The translations under genes and the position numbers were made by a program. The notes under the pieces were generated by a model that did not search any database, was not told where the DNA came from, and saw only the letters and a program-made list of their open reading frames with translations. Shown in pieces: positions 27,998 through 38,994 of a DNA stretch of 64,000 bases (positions are counted from its first letter, which is position 1; the number at the start of each line of letters is the position of its first letter). The stretch comes from Pirellulales bacterium. GTDB lineage: Bacteria > Planctomycetota > Planctomycetia > Pirellulales > Lacipirellulaceae. The stretch covers positions 1 to 64,000 of the forward strand of contig JANQOF010000081.1 in assembly GCA_028279215.1 (NCBI GenBank). The letters run 5' to 3'.

Positions 27998-29410
27998 TTG
28001 TCGCGCAAGCACATTCAATTTGTCACGGGTCGACTCGCTGAGCCCGCGCTACGTTCGGCGGTCGACTCGCTTGCGGAGACGATGGACTTCGGCTACTCGA
28101 TCGACGTACTGCCAATCACTGTCGCCGCGCTGATGACGCCAGAGTGGATCGCGCAAAAGCTAACGCTCGACCCAAGGGCTACCTTGCTGCTGCTTCCCGG
28201 CTACTGCGAAGGTGACACCAAGCCGATTGTAGCCGTTGTGGGCGACGTGCCAATCGAGTTTGGCCCACGCGATTTGCGCCGGCTCCCTGAACATTTCGGA
28301 CGTCAACGTAGCACGGAGGTTTACGGCGAGTACGACATCGAGATCATCGCCGAAATCAATCACTGCCCACGCCTCGAACTCGACGAAATCGTGGCCATCG
28401 CCCAGCGCTACGCCACCGATGGGGCCGATGTGATCGACATCGGCTGCGATGCCGTCGGACCTTGGGCAGCGGTCGGAGATACGGTACGTGCGGTAAAGGA
28501 CCTTGGCCTGCGGGTGTCGATTGATAGCCTTGACCCGCGCGAGATCGCCCCCGCTGTGGAAGCGGGAGCCGAATTGGTCCTGTCGGTCAATTCGTCGAAT
28601 CGCGAAGCGGCTGCCGATTGGGGTGCGACGGTTGTCGCCGTGCCCGACGAACCCAGGACATTGTCCGGATTGGACGAAACAGTTGACCACTTGGCGCAGC
28701 GCGGTGTGCCCGTGCGGATCGACCCCATCCTCGAACCCATTGGACTCGGCTTCGTCACCAGCTTGGAACGCTATATGCGAATCCGCTGTCGGTATCCCGA
28801 CGCCGAGATGATGATGGGCATTGGCAACCTTACGGAGCTTACCGACGTCGACTCGGCTGGCGTGAATGTCCTGCTTCTCGCGATCTGCCAGGAACTCGGG
28901 ATTCGGAGTGTGCTAACGACCGAAGTGATCAACTGGGCCACGTCGAGTGTTCGCGAGTGCGATATTGGCCGTCGGCTGGTGTACCACGCAATCAACGAAC
29001 GCGTGCCGCCAAAGCACCTCGAAACGCGGCTGCTCACGCTTCGCGACGAACGACTGCACGAACCATCCGACGAGGATCTCGAACAACTGGCCCACGACAT
29101 CAAAGATCACAATTACCGAGTTTTTGTTCGTGACGGCAGAGTCCATCTGGTATCGAGCGGATTGCACTTGGCCGACGTCGACCCATTCACCATGATGCAA
29201 CAACTACTAAACTCTGGGCCCGATGGACACGTTCCCTCGAATCTCGACGCCAGCCATGCGTTTTACCTCGGGTACGAAATGCATAAGGCTCTCACGGCGA
29301 TTCAGTTGGGCAAGCAGTACCAACAAGACGAGTCGCTCGACTGGGGACATCTGACACAGGATGAAACGCGCCATTACCTCCGCCGCGCCCACCGTAAGAG
29401 CGACGGATGA
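27998..29410 (+). CDS. DHPS-like pterin-binding protein (DUF6513 type), methanopterin-pathway associated
   Basis: IIAEINHCPRLELDEIVAIAQRYATDGADVIDIGCDAVG...VSIDSLDPREI...GATVVAVPDEP; start may be internal. Confidence 0.75.
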   Translation: MSRKHIQFVTGRLAEPALRSAVDSLAETMDFGYSIDVLPITVAALMTPEWIAQKLTLDPRATLLLLPGYCEGDTKPIVAVVGDVPIEFGPRDLRRLPEHFGRQRSTEVYGEYDIEIIAEINHCPRLELDEIVAIAQRYATDGADVIDIGCDAVGPWAAVGDTVRAVKDLGLRVSIDSLDPREIAPAVEAGAELVLSVNSSNREAAADWGATVVAVPDEPRTLSGLDETVDHLAQRGVPVRIDPILEPIGLGFVTSLERYMRIRCRYPDAEMMMGIGNLTELTDVDSAGVNVLLLAICQELGIRSVLTTEVINWATSSVRECDIGRRLVYHAINERVPPKHLETRLLTLRDERLHEPSDEDLEQLAHDIKDHNYRVFVRDGRVHLVSSGLHLADVDPFTMMQQLLNSGPDGHVPSNLDASHAFYLGYEMHKALTAIQLGKQYQQDESLDWGHLTQDETRHYLRRAHRKSDG

Positions 29411-30840
29411 CGCAAGCGAACACAGTTTTCGGTGGAGGTAACGAAGGCATCGACGTGGAGCCAGTCGTACGGCCATTGCCTAGTAACGTCACACCGCTGG
29501 ACGCCTTTCGGGCGCTACGCTCGATGCCGCACGTGGCGTTCTTCGACAGCGCGATGCCGCACGAATCGCTGGGCCGGTACTCCTTCGTGGCAGCCGATCC
29601 ATTCGCTTGGCTAACGGTGCAGGCAGATGGCAGCGACGCACTTGGCCAGTTGCAATCGCAGGTGCAACAGTACGCCGCCAAACCGATTGCCGGACTCCCA
29701 CCATTTCAAGGCGGCGCGGCCGGTCTGCTCAGCTACGATCTGTGCCACAGCCTCGAACGCCTGCCTCGTCCGCCATTCGACGAGTTTCGCGTACCCGCGT
29801 TGGCGATGGGGCTATACGACGTGGTATTTGCATTCGATCACCTCTCAAATGATGGCTGGATTATATCGCACGGCTTCCCGGAGCCAGCCCCCCTTGAGCG
29901 AGAAAGACGCGCACTAGAGCGATGCCGAGTTTTCGAAGCACGTCTAGCCGCTGACGAGGAAGTTGTCCGGTCCGCAACCAAGTCGCTCAGCCGTGAGCAT
30001 TTGGCTCCCCAATTCGATGTAGGCAACGGGGTGCTGAGCAACTTTTCTCGCGAGGCTTACCTGCAGGCGGTCGAGCGGGCAGTCGGCTACATCCACGCTG
30101 GCGACATCTTCCAAGTGAATTTGTCGCAACGCTTGATGGTACCTGCCCGAGACGACTCTCCATCGCTTTACGAGCGGCTGCGTGACTGTAACTCCGCTCC
30201 ATTCGCCGGCTATCTAGACTTGGGCGATTGCCAGATTGTTAGCGCATCGCCAGAGCGCTTCATGCAGGTGACCGATGGCGCGGTAGAAACGCGACCCATC
30301 AAGGGAACGCGACCCCGTACCGCCCGACCCGAGGCCGACCTGTTTTCCGGTGATGAGTTGGCGCAAAGTGAGAAAGATCGGGCAGAGAACGTGATGATCG
30401 TCGACTTGCTGCGAAACGATCTGTCGCGCGTCTGCGAGACTGACAGCGTGCGTGTCGCGCAGTTGTGTGGACTGGAGAGTTACGCCTACGTGCAGCACTT
30501 GGTGTCGGTAGTTGAGGGGCGACTGGCGGCCGAAAAGTCGCCCATTGATTTGCTGCGAGCTTCGCTGCCAGGTGGTTCGATCACAGGAGCTCCCAAGGTG
30601 CGAGCCATGGAGATCATTTCCGAAGTGGAGCCAACTGCCCGAGGTGCGTACTGCGGCTCGCTTGCCTATATTGGCTTTGACGGCACCATGGACAGTAGCT
30701 TGCTAATCCGTACGATCACTGCTGGAGCGGGTTGGTGGCAGTTGCCGGCAGGCGGCGGCATTGTCGCCGCAAGCGATCCCCTTCGAGAATACGAAGAAAC
30801 CTGGCACAAAGCCCATGGAATGCTCAAAGCAATTGGCTGA
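29407..30840 (+). CDS. pabB: Aminodeoxychorismate/anthranilate synthase component I
   Basis: YIHAGDIFQVNLSQRLMVPA..FAGYLDLGDCQIVSASPERFMQV..VETRPIKGTRPR..PGGSITGAPKVRAMEIISEVEP; ATGA overlap with upstream gene. Confidence 0.88.
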   Translation: MTQANTVFGGGNEGIDVEPVVRPLPSNVTPLDAFRALRSMPHVAFFDSAMPHESLGRYSFVAADPFAWLTVQADGSDALGQLQSQVQQYAAKPIAGLPPFQGGAAGLLSYDLCHSLERLPRPPFDEFRVPALAMGLYDVVFAFDHLSNDGWIISHGFPEPAPLERERRALERCRVFEARLAADEEVVRSATKSLSREHLAPQFDVGNGVLSNFSREAYLQAVERAVGYIHAGDIFQVNLSQRLMVPARDDSPSLYERLRDCNSAPFAGYLDLGDCQIVSASPERFMQVTDGAVETRPIKGTRPRTARPEADLFSGDELAQSEKDRAENVMIVDLLRNDLSRVCETDSVRVAQLCGLESYAYVQHLVSVVEGRLAAEKSPIDLLRASLPGGSITGAPKVRAMEIISEVEPTARGAYCGSLAYIGFDGTMDSSLLIRTITAGAGWWQLPAGGGIVAASDPLREYEETWHKAHGMLKAIG

Positions 30841-31522
30841 AAGCCGTGCAAGAAAAGTGATTCTGGTTATCGACAACTACGACAGCTTCGTGCATAACCT
30901 TGCTCGGTACTTCGAGCGACTGAGTGTGCGTACGAAGGTAGTTCGCAACGATGCGACGACGGTGCGCGAAATCGAGCAGATGCAGCCGACGGCCGTGGTG
31001 CTCTCGCCAGGCCCCTGCACGCCAGACGAAGCAGGAGTGTCGCTCGAGTTGGTTCGCCAACTCCACACGAGCGTGCCGATGCTAGGGGTTTGCTTGGGGC
31101 ACCAGACGATCGCTCAAGCGTTGGGAGGGCGCGTCGTGCGTGGCGACATACCGTGGCACGGACGCGCATCCGAGATCACTCACGACGGCGCGGGGCTGTT
31201 TCGCGACGTGCCGTCGCCGCTTGCAGTGGGAAGGTACCATTCGCTGGTGGTCGATCCACCTTCGCTCCCTGAGCCACTCAAAGCCACTGCCTGGGCCGAC
31301 GAAGCCACAACGCTAATGAGCTTCGCCCACACGAACCTCCCAGTACTCGGCGTTCAGTTTCACCCCGAGTCGATATTGACCCAGCACGGGTACCGGTTGG
31401 TAAACAACTTCCTGGCAATGGCCGGCGTTACCCATCTGCCCGACCCATCGGAGCTCTCCGCTACCGAACTTCCGAGCCCGAGCGCCCCACCAAACATCCC
31501 AACCCAGCCCATCACTTTCTGA
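30815..31522 (+). CDS. pabA: Aminodeoxychorismate/anthranilate synthase component II (glutamine amidotransferase)
   Basis: VIDNYDSFVHNLARYFE..LSPGPCTPDEAG..MLGVCLGHQTIAQALGG..GVQFHPESILTQHG; overlaps pabB stop. Confidence 0.88.
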   Translation: MECSKQLAESRARKVILVIDNYDSFVHNLARYFERLSVRTKVVRNDATTVREIEQMQPTAVVLSPGPCTPDEAGVSLELVRQLHTSVPMLGVCLGHQTIAQALGGRVVRGDIPWHGRASEITHDGAGLFRDVPSPLAVGRYHSLVVDPPSLPEPLKATAWADEATTLMSFAHTNLPVLGVQFHPESILTQHGYRLVNNFLAMAGVTHLPDPSELSATELPSPSAPPNIPTQPITF

Positions 31523-31570
31523 GTCCGAGCGGTGCGCGTCCCGTGCCGCGACGGCCATAGCCAAGCAGTC

Positions 31571-32185
31571 ATGTCCGATTTACATCGATGTCCACTACTC
31601 GAGGGAATTGTGACCACAGAAAGTGAACTGGGATCGACGCATATCTCGGCAATGGGACCACGGGTGGACTGGCCGACCACACGCCTGCTGCTGAGACCCT
31701 TCCAGTCGTCAACAACGTTTCACAATCTCGTCCGCACTCGCCGCGGCATACTCCATGTGACCGACAATGTGATACTGCTCGCGCGAGCCGCTACCGGGCG
31801 CCTGCCGCGCGACACGCCTACTGTTGTGGAGTTAGACGACTACCCACGTCGTCTGGCGGAGTGCGTTCGGTGGTACGCTTTCGAGGTGATTAGTATTGAT
31901 GATTCTCAGGACCGCTCGGAGATGGAATGCCGTGTGACGACGAGCGGGCAGGTGCGCGAGTTTTTTGGCTTCAATCGGGCAAAGCACGCGGTGATCGAGG
32001 CTGCGATTCTCGCCACGCGGCTCCATCTGTTGTCAATGGACATGGTTATGGATCAGTACGCACAATTGGCAACGATTGTCGACAAGACCGCCGGCGACTC
32101 GGAGCGGCAAGCGTTCGCCGAACTGCAACAGTTCCTGAACGATCGTATGGGTGAAGAAGACACTCGAACAATGCTCGACTCGTAG
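31571..32185 (+). CDS. DUF447 family protein, C1/methanopterin cluster type
   Basis: WPTTRLLLRPFQSSTTFHNLVRTRRGILHVTDNVILLARAATG..REFFGFNRAKHAVIEAAILATRLHLL. Confidence 0.7.
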   Translation: MSDLHRCPLLEGIVTTESELGSTHISAMGPRVDWPTTRLLLRPFQSSTTFHNLVRTRRGILHVTDNVILLARAATGRLPRDTPTVVELDDYPRRLAECVRWYAFEVISIDDSQDRSEMECRVTTSGQVREFFGFNRAKHAVIEAAILATRLHLLSMDMVMDQYAQLATIVDKTAGDSERQAFAELQQFLNDRMGEEDTRTMLDS

Positions 32186-32218
32186 CTGGTTCGCCATTCA
32201 ACTGGATTCGCCGAACCT

Positions 32219-33223
32219 ATGCCCTCCATTCGTCGCCTTGAAGTTCTTGCGCCCGCTCGCCTGCATTTTGGCTTGCGATGTTGGGGGCCGGAGTATGAGC
32301 GACAGTTTGGTGGTGTGGGCATGATGGTCCGCGCTCCGGCGTTGCGACTCGAGTTGAGCGATTGCGACCGATTTCGGCCCGTTGGAGCGGCCGCCGAACG
32401 CATCCGGCGGGCGGCCAAACACTGCGCGACGACTTGGTCGCTAAATCGACTCCCCAACTGCCGCATTGAAGCGGTCACACTTCCGCAACAGCACGTGGGG
32501 TTTGGGGTGGGCACCCAGCTTGCTCTTGCCGTCGCGCGAGGTCTGGCTGAATGGGTGCAGCACCCTGTCGCATTGCCTACCGAGTTGGCAGCAGCGGCAG
32601 GGCGCGGTCGCCGATCGGCAGTGGGAACCTATGGGTTCGCCCACGGCGGGCTGATCGTCGATGCCGGAAAACGACGCGACGAGCCGGTCGGGCAGTTGCA
32701 ACACCAATGCTGTGTACCGTGGCGATGGCACGTTGTGCTGGCGACACCCAGAAACTTAACCGGGATCGCTGGCCACAACGAAGCCGCGGCGTTCGCAGAG
32801 CTGCGCCCCGTGCCGCGCTCGGTGGCGAATCGATTGCACGAGCTTGCCATCGAGCACATCGTACCCGCGTGTGAGTCTGCCGACTTTGATCGCTTTGCTT
32901 CTGCCGTGTACGAGTATGGCCACCTGGCGGGCGAGTGCTTTGCCTCCGTTCAAGGCGGCCCGTTTGCCAGCCAACAGGTGGCCCAGACGGTCGATGCGTT
33001 CCGCATGCTTGGCGCCGTTGCCGTAGGGCAAAGCTCATGGGGCCCGACCGTATTCGCGTTCATGCCCGATCTAGAGTCGGCCGAGTTTCTCGCTCAGCGG
33101 TACCTGAACAGCTTGACTGACGAACCGCCGGATATCTTGGTGACGTCGGCCAACAACATCGGTGCGTCAATCACAGCTAGCAGCAATGAGTCAGCAACTG
33201 GTTTCGACACCTCGCAGCTATAG
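32219..33223 (+). CDS. Beta-ribofuranosylaminobenzene 5'-phosphate synthase-like (GHMP family)
   Basis: [73 protein letters not shown]. Confidence 0.82.
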   Translation: MPSIRRLEVLAPARLHFGLRCWGPEYERQFGGVGMMVRAPALRLELSDCDRFRPVGAAAERIRRAAKHCATTWSLNRLPNCRIEAVTLPQQHVGFGVGTQLALAVARGLAEWVQHPVALPTELAAAAGRGRRSAVGTYGFAHGGLIVDAGKRRDEPVGQLQHQCCVPWRWHVVLATPRNLTGIAGHNEAAAFAELRPVPRSVANRLHELAIEHIVPACESADFDRFASAVYEYGHLAGECFASVQGGPFASQQVAQTVDAFRMLGAVAVGQSSWGPTVFAFMPDLESAEFLAQRYLNSLTDEPPDILVTSANNIGASITASSNESATGFDTSQL

Positions 33224-34105
33224 CAGGCCGTATCCCACTAGCGTCTGCCGCAGCAAGTTCAGCTCGCTCTCCTCGAGCGGCGTCATTGGCAATAGCAACT
33301 CGCCCGAATCGCGCCCGACCAACTGCATGGCGGCTTTCACCGGGATTGGATTCGTGGCCAGACCTAGCATGTCGCGGCAAAGCGCGAATAGCTTAAAGTG
33401 GCACTCGCGAGCCTTCACAAAGTCGCCAGCTTCGACTGCCGACAACAACTGCAACATGTCACCCGGAACCAAGTTACCAACCACCGAAACCACGCCGCGT
33501 GCGCCCACGGACATCAATGGTAGCGTCAGGCTGTCGTCGCCCGAAAGGACGGTCAGATTCGTAGCGGCAATGATCTGCGAGGCCTGATCCAACGATCCTG
33601 TGGCTTCCTTCACCAACGCAATGTTGTCGAGCTCCGCCAATCGGACGATGGTCTCTGGCTCGATATTCTTGGCGGTACGCCCCGGAATGTTGTAAATGCA
33701 CTGCGGCAAGTTGGTCTCTTCGGCCAGCCGCTTGAAGTGCTCGTAGAGTCCACGCTGCGTCGGCTTGTTGTAATAGGGCGCCACTTGCAGCGCCGCATCG
33801 GCGCCCGCACTCTCAGCGAACTTCGTCAAGCGGAGTGCTTCGGACGTGCTATTGCTGCCGGTGCCCGGCATCACTTTCACACGACCGGCGGCTTTCTCTA
33901 CTACGAATGCGATGACTCGCTCATGCTCGTCGTGACTCAGTGTTGGCGATTCTCCCGTAGTGCCGACGGGGCACAGACAGTTGGTTCCGGCAGCTACTTG
34001 AAACTCAATCTGCTCGCCAAAGAGGTCGTAGTCGACCTCTCCATTCTTGAGCGGCGTGGTCAGTGCCACCGACAAGCCGGCAAATGCTTCGCCCTTGGTT
34101 GTCAT
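33218..34105 (-). CDS. dapA: 4-hydroxy-tetrahydrodipicolinate synthase
   Basis: [86 protein letters not shown]. Confidence 0.95.
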   Translation of the reverse strand: MTTKGEAFAGLSVALTTPLKNGEVDYDLFGEQIEFQVAAGTNCLCPVGTTGESPTLSHDEHERVIAFVVEKAAGRVKVMPGTGSNSTSEALRLTKFAESAGADAALQVAPYYNKPTQRGLYEHFKRLAEETNLPQCIYNIPGRTAKNIEPETIVRLAELDNIALVKEATGSLDQASQIIAATNLTVLSGDDSLTLPLMSVGARGVVSVVGNLVPGDMLQLLSAVEAGDFVKARECHFKLFALCRDMLGLATNPIPVKAAMQLVGRDSGELLLPMTPLEESELNLLRQTLVGYGLL

Positions 34106-34194
34106 CGTCCGATCCCTCAATGGGTTGAATGCTGCGAGAGGGTATCTTAATAGTCGTGGCGGGCTTGCGAACAGGGGGCAACTTGCCAGAGAAC

Positions 34195-34908
34195 CTACTC
34201 CATGAGCCGTTTCATGTCTCGCACCGCTTGCTCAAGGCCAACCATCATTGCTCGAGCGATGATGCTGTGACCAATATTCAGTTCGTGCATCCCTTCGATT
34301 TCAGCAACGGGCCGCACGTTCCGATAAGTGAGCCCATGCCCAGCATTCAGTGTCGTGCCAGCGGCGCGGATTTGCTTGGCGGCGCGGTTCAATTCGGTCA
34401 ACTGGTCGACAGCTTTGCCGTTGGCCGCTGCGTGTGCGTACGCTCCGGTGTGCAATTCGATTGCCTCGGCACCTGTGGCGATCCCAGCTTCGAGTTGCCG
34501 CGGATCAGGGTCGAGGAATAGACTTACCGCGATGCCAGCCGACTGCAATTGTTGCACCGCGGCAGTCACCTTGTCGGTATGGCCCGCTACGTCCAGGCCA
34601 CCCTCGGTGGTCACCTCTTCGCGCCGTTCGGGCACTAGGGTGGCTTGCGTAGGGCGTCGATCGCAGGCAATCGCCAAGACGTCGGCGGCAGCGGCGAGTT
34701 CCAAGTTCGTCGGCACGGCTACGGTTTCGATCAAGATACGAACATCGCGATCTTGGATGTGGCGGCGATCCTCACGCAAGTGCAGCGTGATGCCATCGGC
34801 GCCGCCCAACTCGGCAAGTGTCGCGGCCCAAACGGGGTCGGGCTCATTGGTCTTGCGCGCCTCGCGAACCGTGGCTACGTGATCGATGTTGACGCCGAGT
34901 CGCGGCAT
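34195..34908 (-). CDS. pdxJ: Pyridoxine 5'-phosphate synthase
   Basis: [73 protein letters not shown]. Confidence 0.95.
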   Translation of the reverse strand: MPRLGVNIDHVATVREARKTNEPDPVWAATLAELGGADGITLHLREDRRHIQDRDVRILIETVAVPTNLELAAAADVLAIACDRRPTQATLVPERREEVTTEGGLDVAGHTDKVTAAVQQLQSAGIAVSLFLDPDPRQLEAGIATGAEAIELHTGAYAHAAANGKAVDQLTELNRAAKQIRAAGTTLNAGHGLTYRNVRPVAEIEGMHELNIGHSIIARAMMVGLEQAVRDMKRLME

Positions 34909-34975
34909 GGGGGTGCTGCCTGTGGGAAAGGATGGGGATCAATGCGACCCACCCCAGGCGCTCGCCCCTGCGGCA

Positions 34976-35653
34976 TCAACGGTCGCGTGGTTCAATAACA
35001 AAGCGTTGCTGTCGGTCGAGCCGACCATCGCCGTCGGTGTCGGCTTCCAGGTACCAAGTTCGGTTGGCCGAGCGATACCAAAGCCGATGGTGAACGCGTC
35101 CGGTGTCGCTTGTCACAACAAACGGCTCGCCAACCGATTCAATCGCCGAACCTAGGGCCGCTGCATTTCGGTTGGGTGCCACCCGGGGCCTCGGTTCGGC
35201 GACCCGGTGGCCCAGCCACAGTGTCGCCAAACCGGCCACGGCCATCAAGGCGACCGGTCGCCAGAACACCATATGGACCGGCTCGGCATCGATGGGTTCG
35301 CCAAACCTGTCGCAATCGGGCTGGTCGCGCTCGAACTCCTCAGCCTCCGAGCGGAGGATCTCACCCGCCGCGGTGAGCGCCACACGTGGCACTTGAAGCA
35401 CGTAAGACGACGACCAGTGTCCGCTTGCCGCGCTGAACGACTCCGACTCGACCAACCTTGCCTCAATGCCATCTCCCGCCAGACGGCTCACCAGGTACCC
35501 AGCTTCGGCCAGATTACCAACCTTGGCCGCGGCCCGCCATTCTTGATCATCTGTTGCCGAGGTGCGCGGCGCCGACCTCTGGCAATGGGGACACGATCCG
35601 TCTGCAAGATCGACGGTGGTGATGAACTCATCGCACCTAGGGCAAACAGGCAT
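34976..35653 (-). CDS. Zinc-ribbon protein with DUF2007-like domain and C-terminal TM
   Basis: MPVCPRCDEFITTVDLADGSCPHC; VGNLAEAGYLVSRLAGDGIEARLVES; start reassigned to 35653. Confidence 0.6.
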   Translation of the reverse strand: MPVCPRCDEFITTVDLADGSCPHCQRSAPRTSATDDQEWRAAAKVGNLAEAGYLVSRLAGDGIEARLVESESFSAASGHWSSSYVLQVPRVALTAAGEILRSEAEEFERDQPDCDRFGEPIDAEPVHMVFWRPVALMAVAGLATLWLGHRVAEPRPRVAPNRNAAALGSAIESVGEPFVVTSDTGRVHHRLWYRSANRTWYLEADTDGDGRLDRQQRFVIEPRDR

Positions 35654-36217
35654 GCTACGACTTTGGAACGAAGGAAGCGAGTTGGCGGAATATGACACGT
35701 GCCTGTGTGGCGGGGTACAAACCCCCTGCGCTGTACCATTGTCACCGCCCAACCCCGTGGTGTCCACAAACTTGAAGCCAGCGCAAAGGGCACTGGAGAA
35801 AATTCTGACCAAAATTGCCTAGTTTCCTTCCGCGTCGATTGTGGTGACTGCAAACGGTCGTACCGAATACCGCAGCGTGACGACCAACTGTTGGCATCCG
35901 AAAATCGAGGGTTTTTGGAGCCATGGCGCTGTAGTCCAACATCCCAGTCGTCCTCAGGCCACGCGGCATTCCGAAGCGTGTTGATCTTTCGCAACTGTCA
36001 CCATTTGGCACTCCGCACGTAGCGGCTGGTCGATTCGACGTATTGGAAAACTGAGCTACGTTTGTTCGTCCGCCTCGGTGGTCATTAGTGCGGCCCGGCG
36101 TCCTACGACAGGCAAGCCTAAACCGTTCGGACCTTCGGTTGTCTAACCAACTACGAACCTGACATCCACGACAGCAGCAATCTCTTGAGCACGCTCGAAG
36201 TATCAAAGGCCAGTTGT

Positions 36218-36553
36218 ATGCAGTGTCACCGTCTTGCCCACCGCATTGAAGAGTTGCAACCAGAAGCCTCGCCGCAGGACGTCGCCCGTTTATGCCTGCT
36301 TCTGACCAATGAATACGCCGATCTCAGCGAGTTGATCGAAAAGAACTCCCTCCATCGCGCCTGGAAAGAAACAGGGCTGCGCCTGCAACTGGCCACCGAC
36401 CAGCATGCGGCCATGACGCAGGAGCTTGAGGAGCTAGCCAGCAGCGACCCGAAGAGCTTCACCCAAGAGCAGATTTGGGTGCTGATTCGCGCGATCAAGG
36501 TGCAAAGCCAAATACTACAGATGTACGTCGGGCACCCATTGCTTGACGTGTAA
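36218..36553 (+). CDS. Hypothetical protein
   Basis: Well-behaved 112-aa ORF, MQCHRLAHRIEELQPEASPQDVARLCLLLTNEYADL; no motif recognised. Confidence 0.5.
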   Translation: MQCHRLAHRIEELQPEASPQDVARLCLLLTNEYADLSELIEKNSLHRAWKETGLRLQLATDQHAAMTQELEELASSDPKSFTQEQIWVLIRAIKVQSQILQMYVGHPLLDV

Positions 36554-36568
36554 CCACTGCCCTGTGCG

Positions 36569-37990
36569 CTAACCGCTCGACTCCAGTGTTTCAAGCATCA
36601 ATACCGCCACGTTCATGTAAATGACGATGCCGGCAATGTCGATGATGCCGGCGACGAATGGGTTGCTCATTAGGGCCGGATCGAGCCCGAGCCAGCGGAA
36701 TAGCATCGGTAGCATCCCGCCGCAAAGTGTTCCGCATATCACGACTGCCACCAGCGTGATGGGCACCACAAGCATGTCGACGCTCGACGGCTGTTCAAAC
36801 ATTTCAACGACGTTACTTCCGTCCGGTCGATAGTCGTTGAGCATCCAAATTGCACAGACGTAGCCCGCGGCAGCAAGCATTCCGCCTAGGCAAATGCCCA
36901 TCAACAACTCGCGCTTGACGACGCGCCACCAGTCGGAGAGTGTCACATCACCGTTGGTCATAGCGGTGATAACGAGCGTAGCCGACTGACTTCCGGAGTT
37001 CCCTCCGCTAGAAATCACGAGCGGTATGAACAGCACCAGCCACGACACCCGTTGGAAGTCGGTTTCGTACTTCTGCAGGGCCAAAGCGGTAAGCAGCGCG
37101 GCAAAGAACAGAATGCCCAGCCACATCCCCCGCTTCCACGCTAACGTGAACCAATGCGTCGCCAGGTAGCTGTCGTCCAGCGGATCAACCGCCGCAGCCA
37201 TGTGGGCATCCTCGGTCGCCTCTTCGCGAAGCACGTCGATGATGTCGTCGTGCGTGATGATGCCGAGCAAATGGTGCTGGTCGTCGACGACGGGAATGGC
37301 GATGAAGTCGAAGTTGGCCACCTTGGCGGCCACCGTTTCCTGGTCGTCGGTGGCTTTCACACTCACCACGTCGCGTTGCATCAAGTCGGCGATTGGCGTA
37401 TCCGACTTACCGAAATGGGTCACCAGTTGACGAGCCGAGATTAGCCCCTGCAATCGGTTTTCGTCGTCGACGATATAGTTGTAGTAAACTGTTTCCAAGT
37501 CTTGACTTTGCCGCGCGATTTCTTCGAGCGCCTCATGTACGGTGAGCGACGCGTCGAGTCGCGCCACTTCGGTAGTCATCACGCTACCGGCCGTGCCTTC
37601 GGGAAACTCTAGCAGTTGCAACGTCTCGCGCCGCTCGGCCGCCGGTAGCAGCGGAATGACTTCCTCGGCCACGTCCGGGTGAACGTCGCTGATCAAGTCG
37701 ACGCGGTCGTCCGCTGGCAAGTCGGCAACAAGGGGCGATGTCTCACGCGGCGCAACCGTCTCCACGATTTCGACTTGCACAGCGTCGGGCAAGAAGCCAA
37801 ATATCTCGGCCTGCTTGGCCGCGTCGGAAGCTCTAAGTACCTGCCAGGCCTCATGGGCCGAGAGCCCTTCCATGAATTCCGCGGCCCTCGCCGGGTGCAA
37901 CGCCGATGCGAATTCGCGCAGACCATCGTCGTCGCCGTTGGCGATCATCTCTCTTAGCTCAGGCAATAGCAGCGTATTGATCATCGCCAA
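36569..37990 (-). CDS. mgtE: Magnesium transporter MgtE
   Basis: MgtE_N, CBS pair, membrane domain LFIPLVISSGGNSGSQSATLVITAMTNGDV. Confidence 0.95.
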   Translation of the reverse strand: MAMINTLLLPELREMIANGDDDGLREFASALHPARAAEFMEGLSAHEAWQVLRASDAAKQAEIFGFLPDAVQVEIVETVAPRETSPLVADLPADDRVDLISDVHPDVAEEVIPLLPAAERRETLQLLEFPEGTAGSVMTTEVARLDASLTVHEALEEIARQSQDLETVYYNYIVDDENRLQGLISARQLVTHFGKSDTPIADLMQRDVVSVKATDDQETVAAKVANFDFIAIPVVDDQHHLLGIITHDDIIDVLREEATEDAHMAAAVDPLDDSYLATHWFTLAWKRGMWLGILFFAALLTALALQKYETDFQRVSWLVLFIPLVISSGGNSGSQSATLVITAMTNGDVTLSDWWRVVKRELLMGICLGGMLAAAGYVCAIWMLNDYRPDGSNVVEMFEQPSSVDMLVVPITLVAVVICGTLCGGMLPMLFRWLGLDPALMSNPFVAGIIDIAGIVIYMNVAVLMLETLESSG

Positions 37991-38238
37991 CTAGTCACAA
38001 TCTGAGGCTCCAGCGCAAGTTAGGCAGTGTACTTGCGTCGATTCTCAGCGTAAACGCCTGACTTTCTCGGCCCCTGCCCCCAAGAGCTGCTGAGTTGACT
38101 CTAGTGGGGCCGCCGATTATCTTTACTTTCACTGGTATAGAGACTTACAACTCCTCGATTGTTCGGAGTGATAGTCACGTGGCTGCCGCGGTCGTGCGGC
38201 GCAGCTTCGCGACCGCTGCTCCGGCGGGTTCCTAGGGA

Positions 38239-38994
38239 ATGGCTGCAGCAGATACCTCAAACGAGGTGCCTGTAAACTCTGAGGCTTGCGAAGAGCGTAT
38301 AGGCTATACGTTTACCAATCGCGCTCTCCTGGAGTCGGCGCTTACGCACGCTTCGGGTGCCGAGAACCGCTTGGCATCCAATGAGCGGATGGAGTTCCTT
38401 GGCGACGCTATTCTCGGCGCGGTTGTGTGCGAACGACTATTTCGCGATTTCCCCGAGCATTTGGAAGGCGAGTTGACTCGCCTTAAGTCGATCGTCGTCA
38501 GCCGCCAGACTTGCGCCAAGGTTACCGGGTTGCTCGGCCTGGAGGAGTTCTTGATTCTAGGCAAGGGTATGACGACTCATCCTGAGGTTCCCAGTAGCGT
38601 TCTGGCGGCCGTGTTCGAAGCGTTGGTTGCGGCCATTTTTCTCGATGGTGGCCAGGAGGTTGCAAAGGACTTTGTCGAGCGATGCATCGGGCCCGAGATT
38701 AAATTGGCCGATGCAGGCGAAATGGGACGCAACTACAAGTCACAATTGCAGCAACTTGCACAACGCGAGCACGGCGTCACGCCCAACTATCGTTTGCTCG
38801 ACGAGAAAGGCCCCGATCACAACAAGTGCTTCCAAGTCGCAGCGGAGATTGGCGACAAACAGTTCACCCCCGCGTGGGGAATGAGCAAGAAGGAGTCAGA
38901 GCAACGCGCTGCTGCCAACGCCATCCACGGCCTCAAAGGGGAACAAGCGCCATTCGACATGGACGGTCCGCCGGGCGGAAACGGTGACGAGTAA
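38239..38994 (+). CDS. rnc: Ribonuclease III
   Basis: NERMEFLGDAILGAVVCERLF..VFEALVAAIFLDGG; C-terminal dsRBD KSQLQQLAQREHGVTPNYRLLDEKGPDH. Confidence 0.95.
   Translation: MAAADTSNEVPVNSEACEERIGYTFTNRALLESALTHASGAENRLASNERMEFLGDAILGAVVCERLFRDFPEHLEGELTRLKSIVVSRQTCAKVTGLLGLEEFLILGKGMTTHPEVPSSVLAAVFEALVAAIFLDGGQEVAKDFVERCIGPEIKLADAGEMGRNYKSQLQQLAQREHGVTPNYRLLDEKGPDHNKCFQVAAEIGDKQFTPAWGMSKKESEQRAAANAIHGLKGEQAPFDMDGPPGGNGDE

Noticed and set aside
26617-28014. 465-aa minus-strand ORF
   Set aside because: Antisense to the SDR and the PQQ-propeller genes, both with clear family motifs; low-complexity shadow ORF of high-GC DNA.
38161-38238. GCTGCCGC...GTGCGGCGCAGC hairpin upstream of rnc
   Set aside because: RNase III autoregulates through leader stems in some bacteria, but the pairing here is short and GC-biased; too weak to claim.
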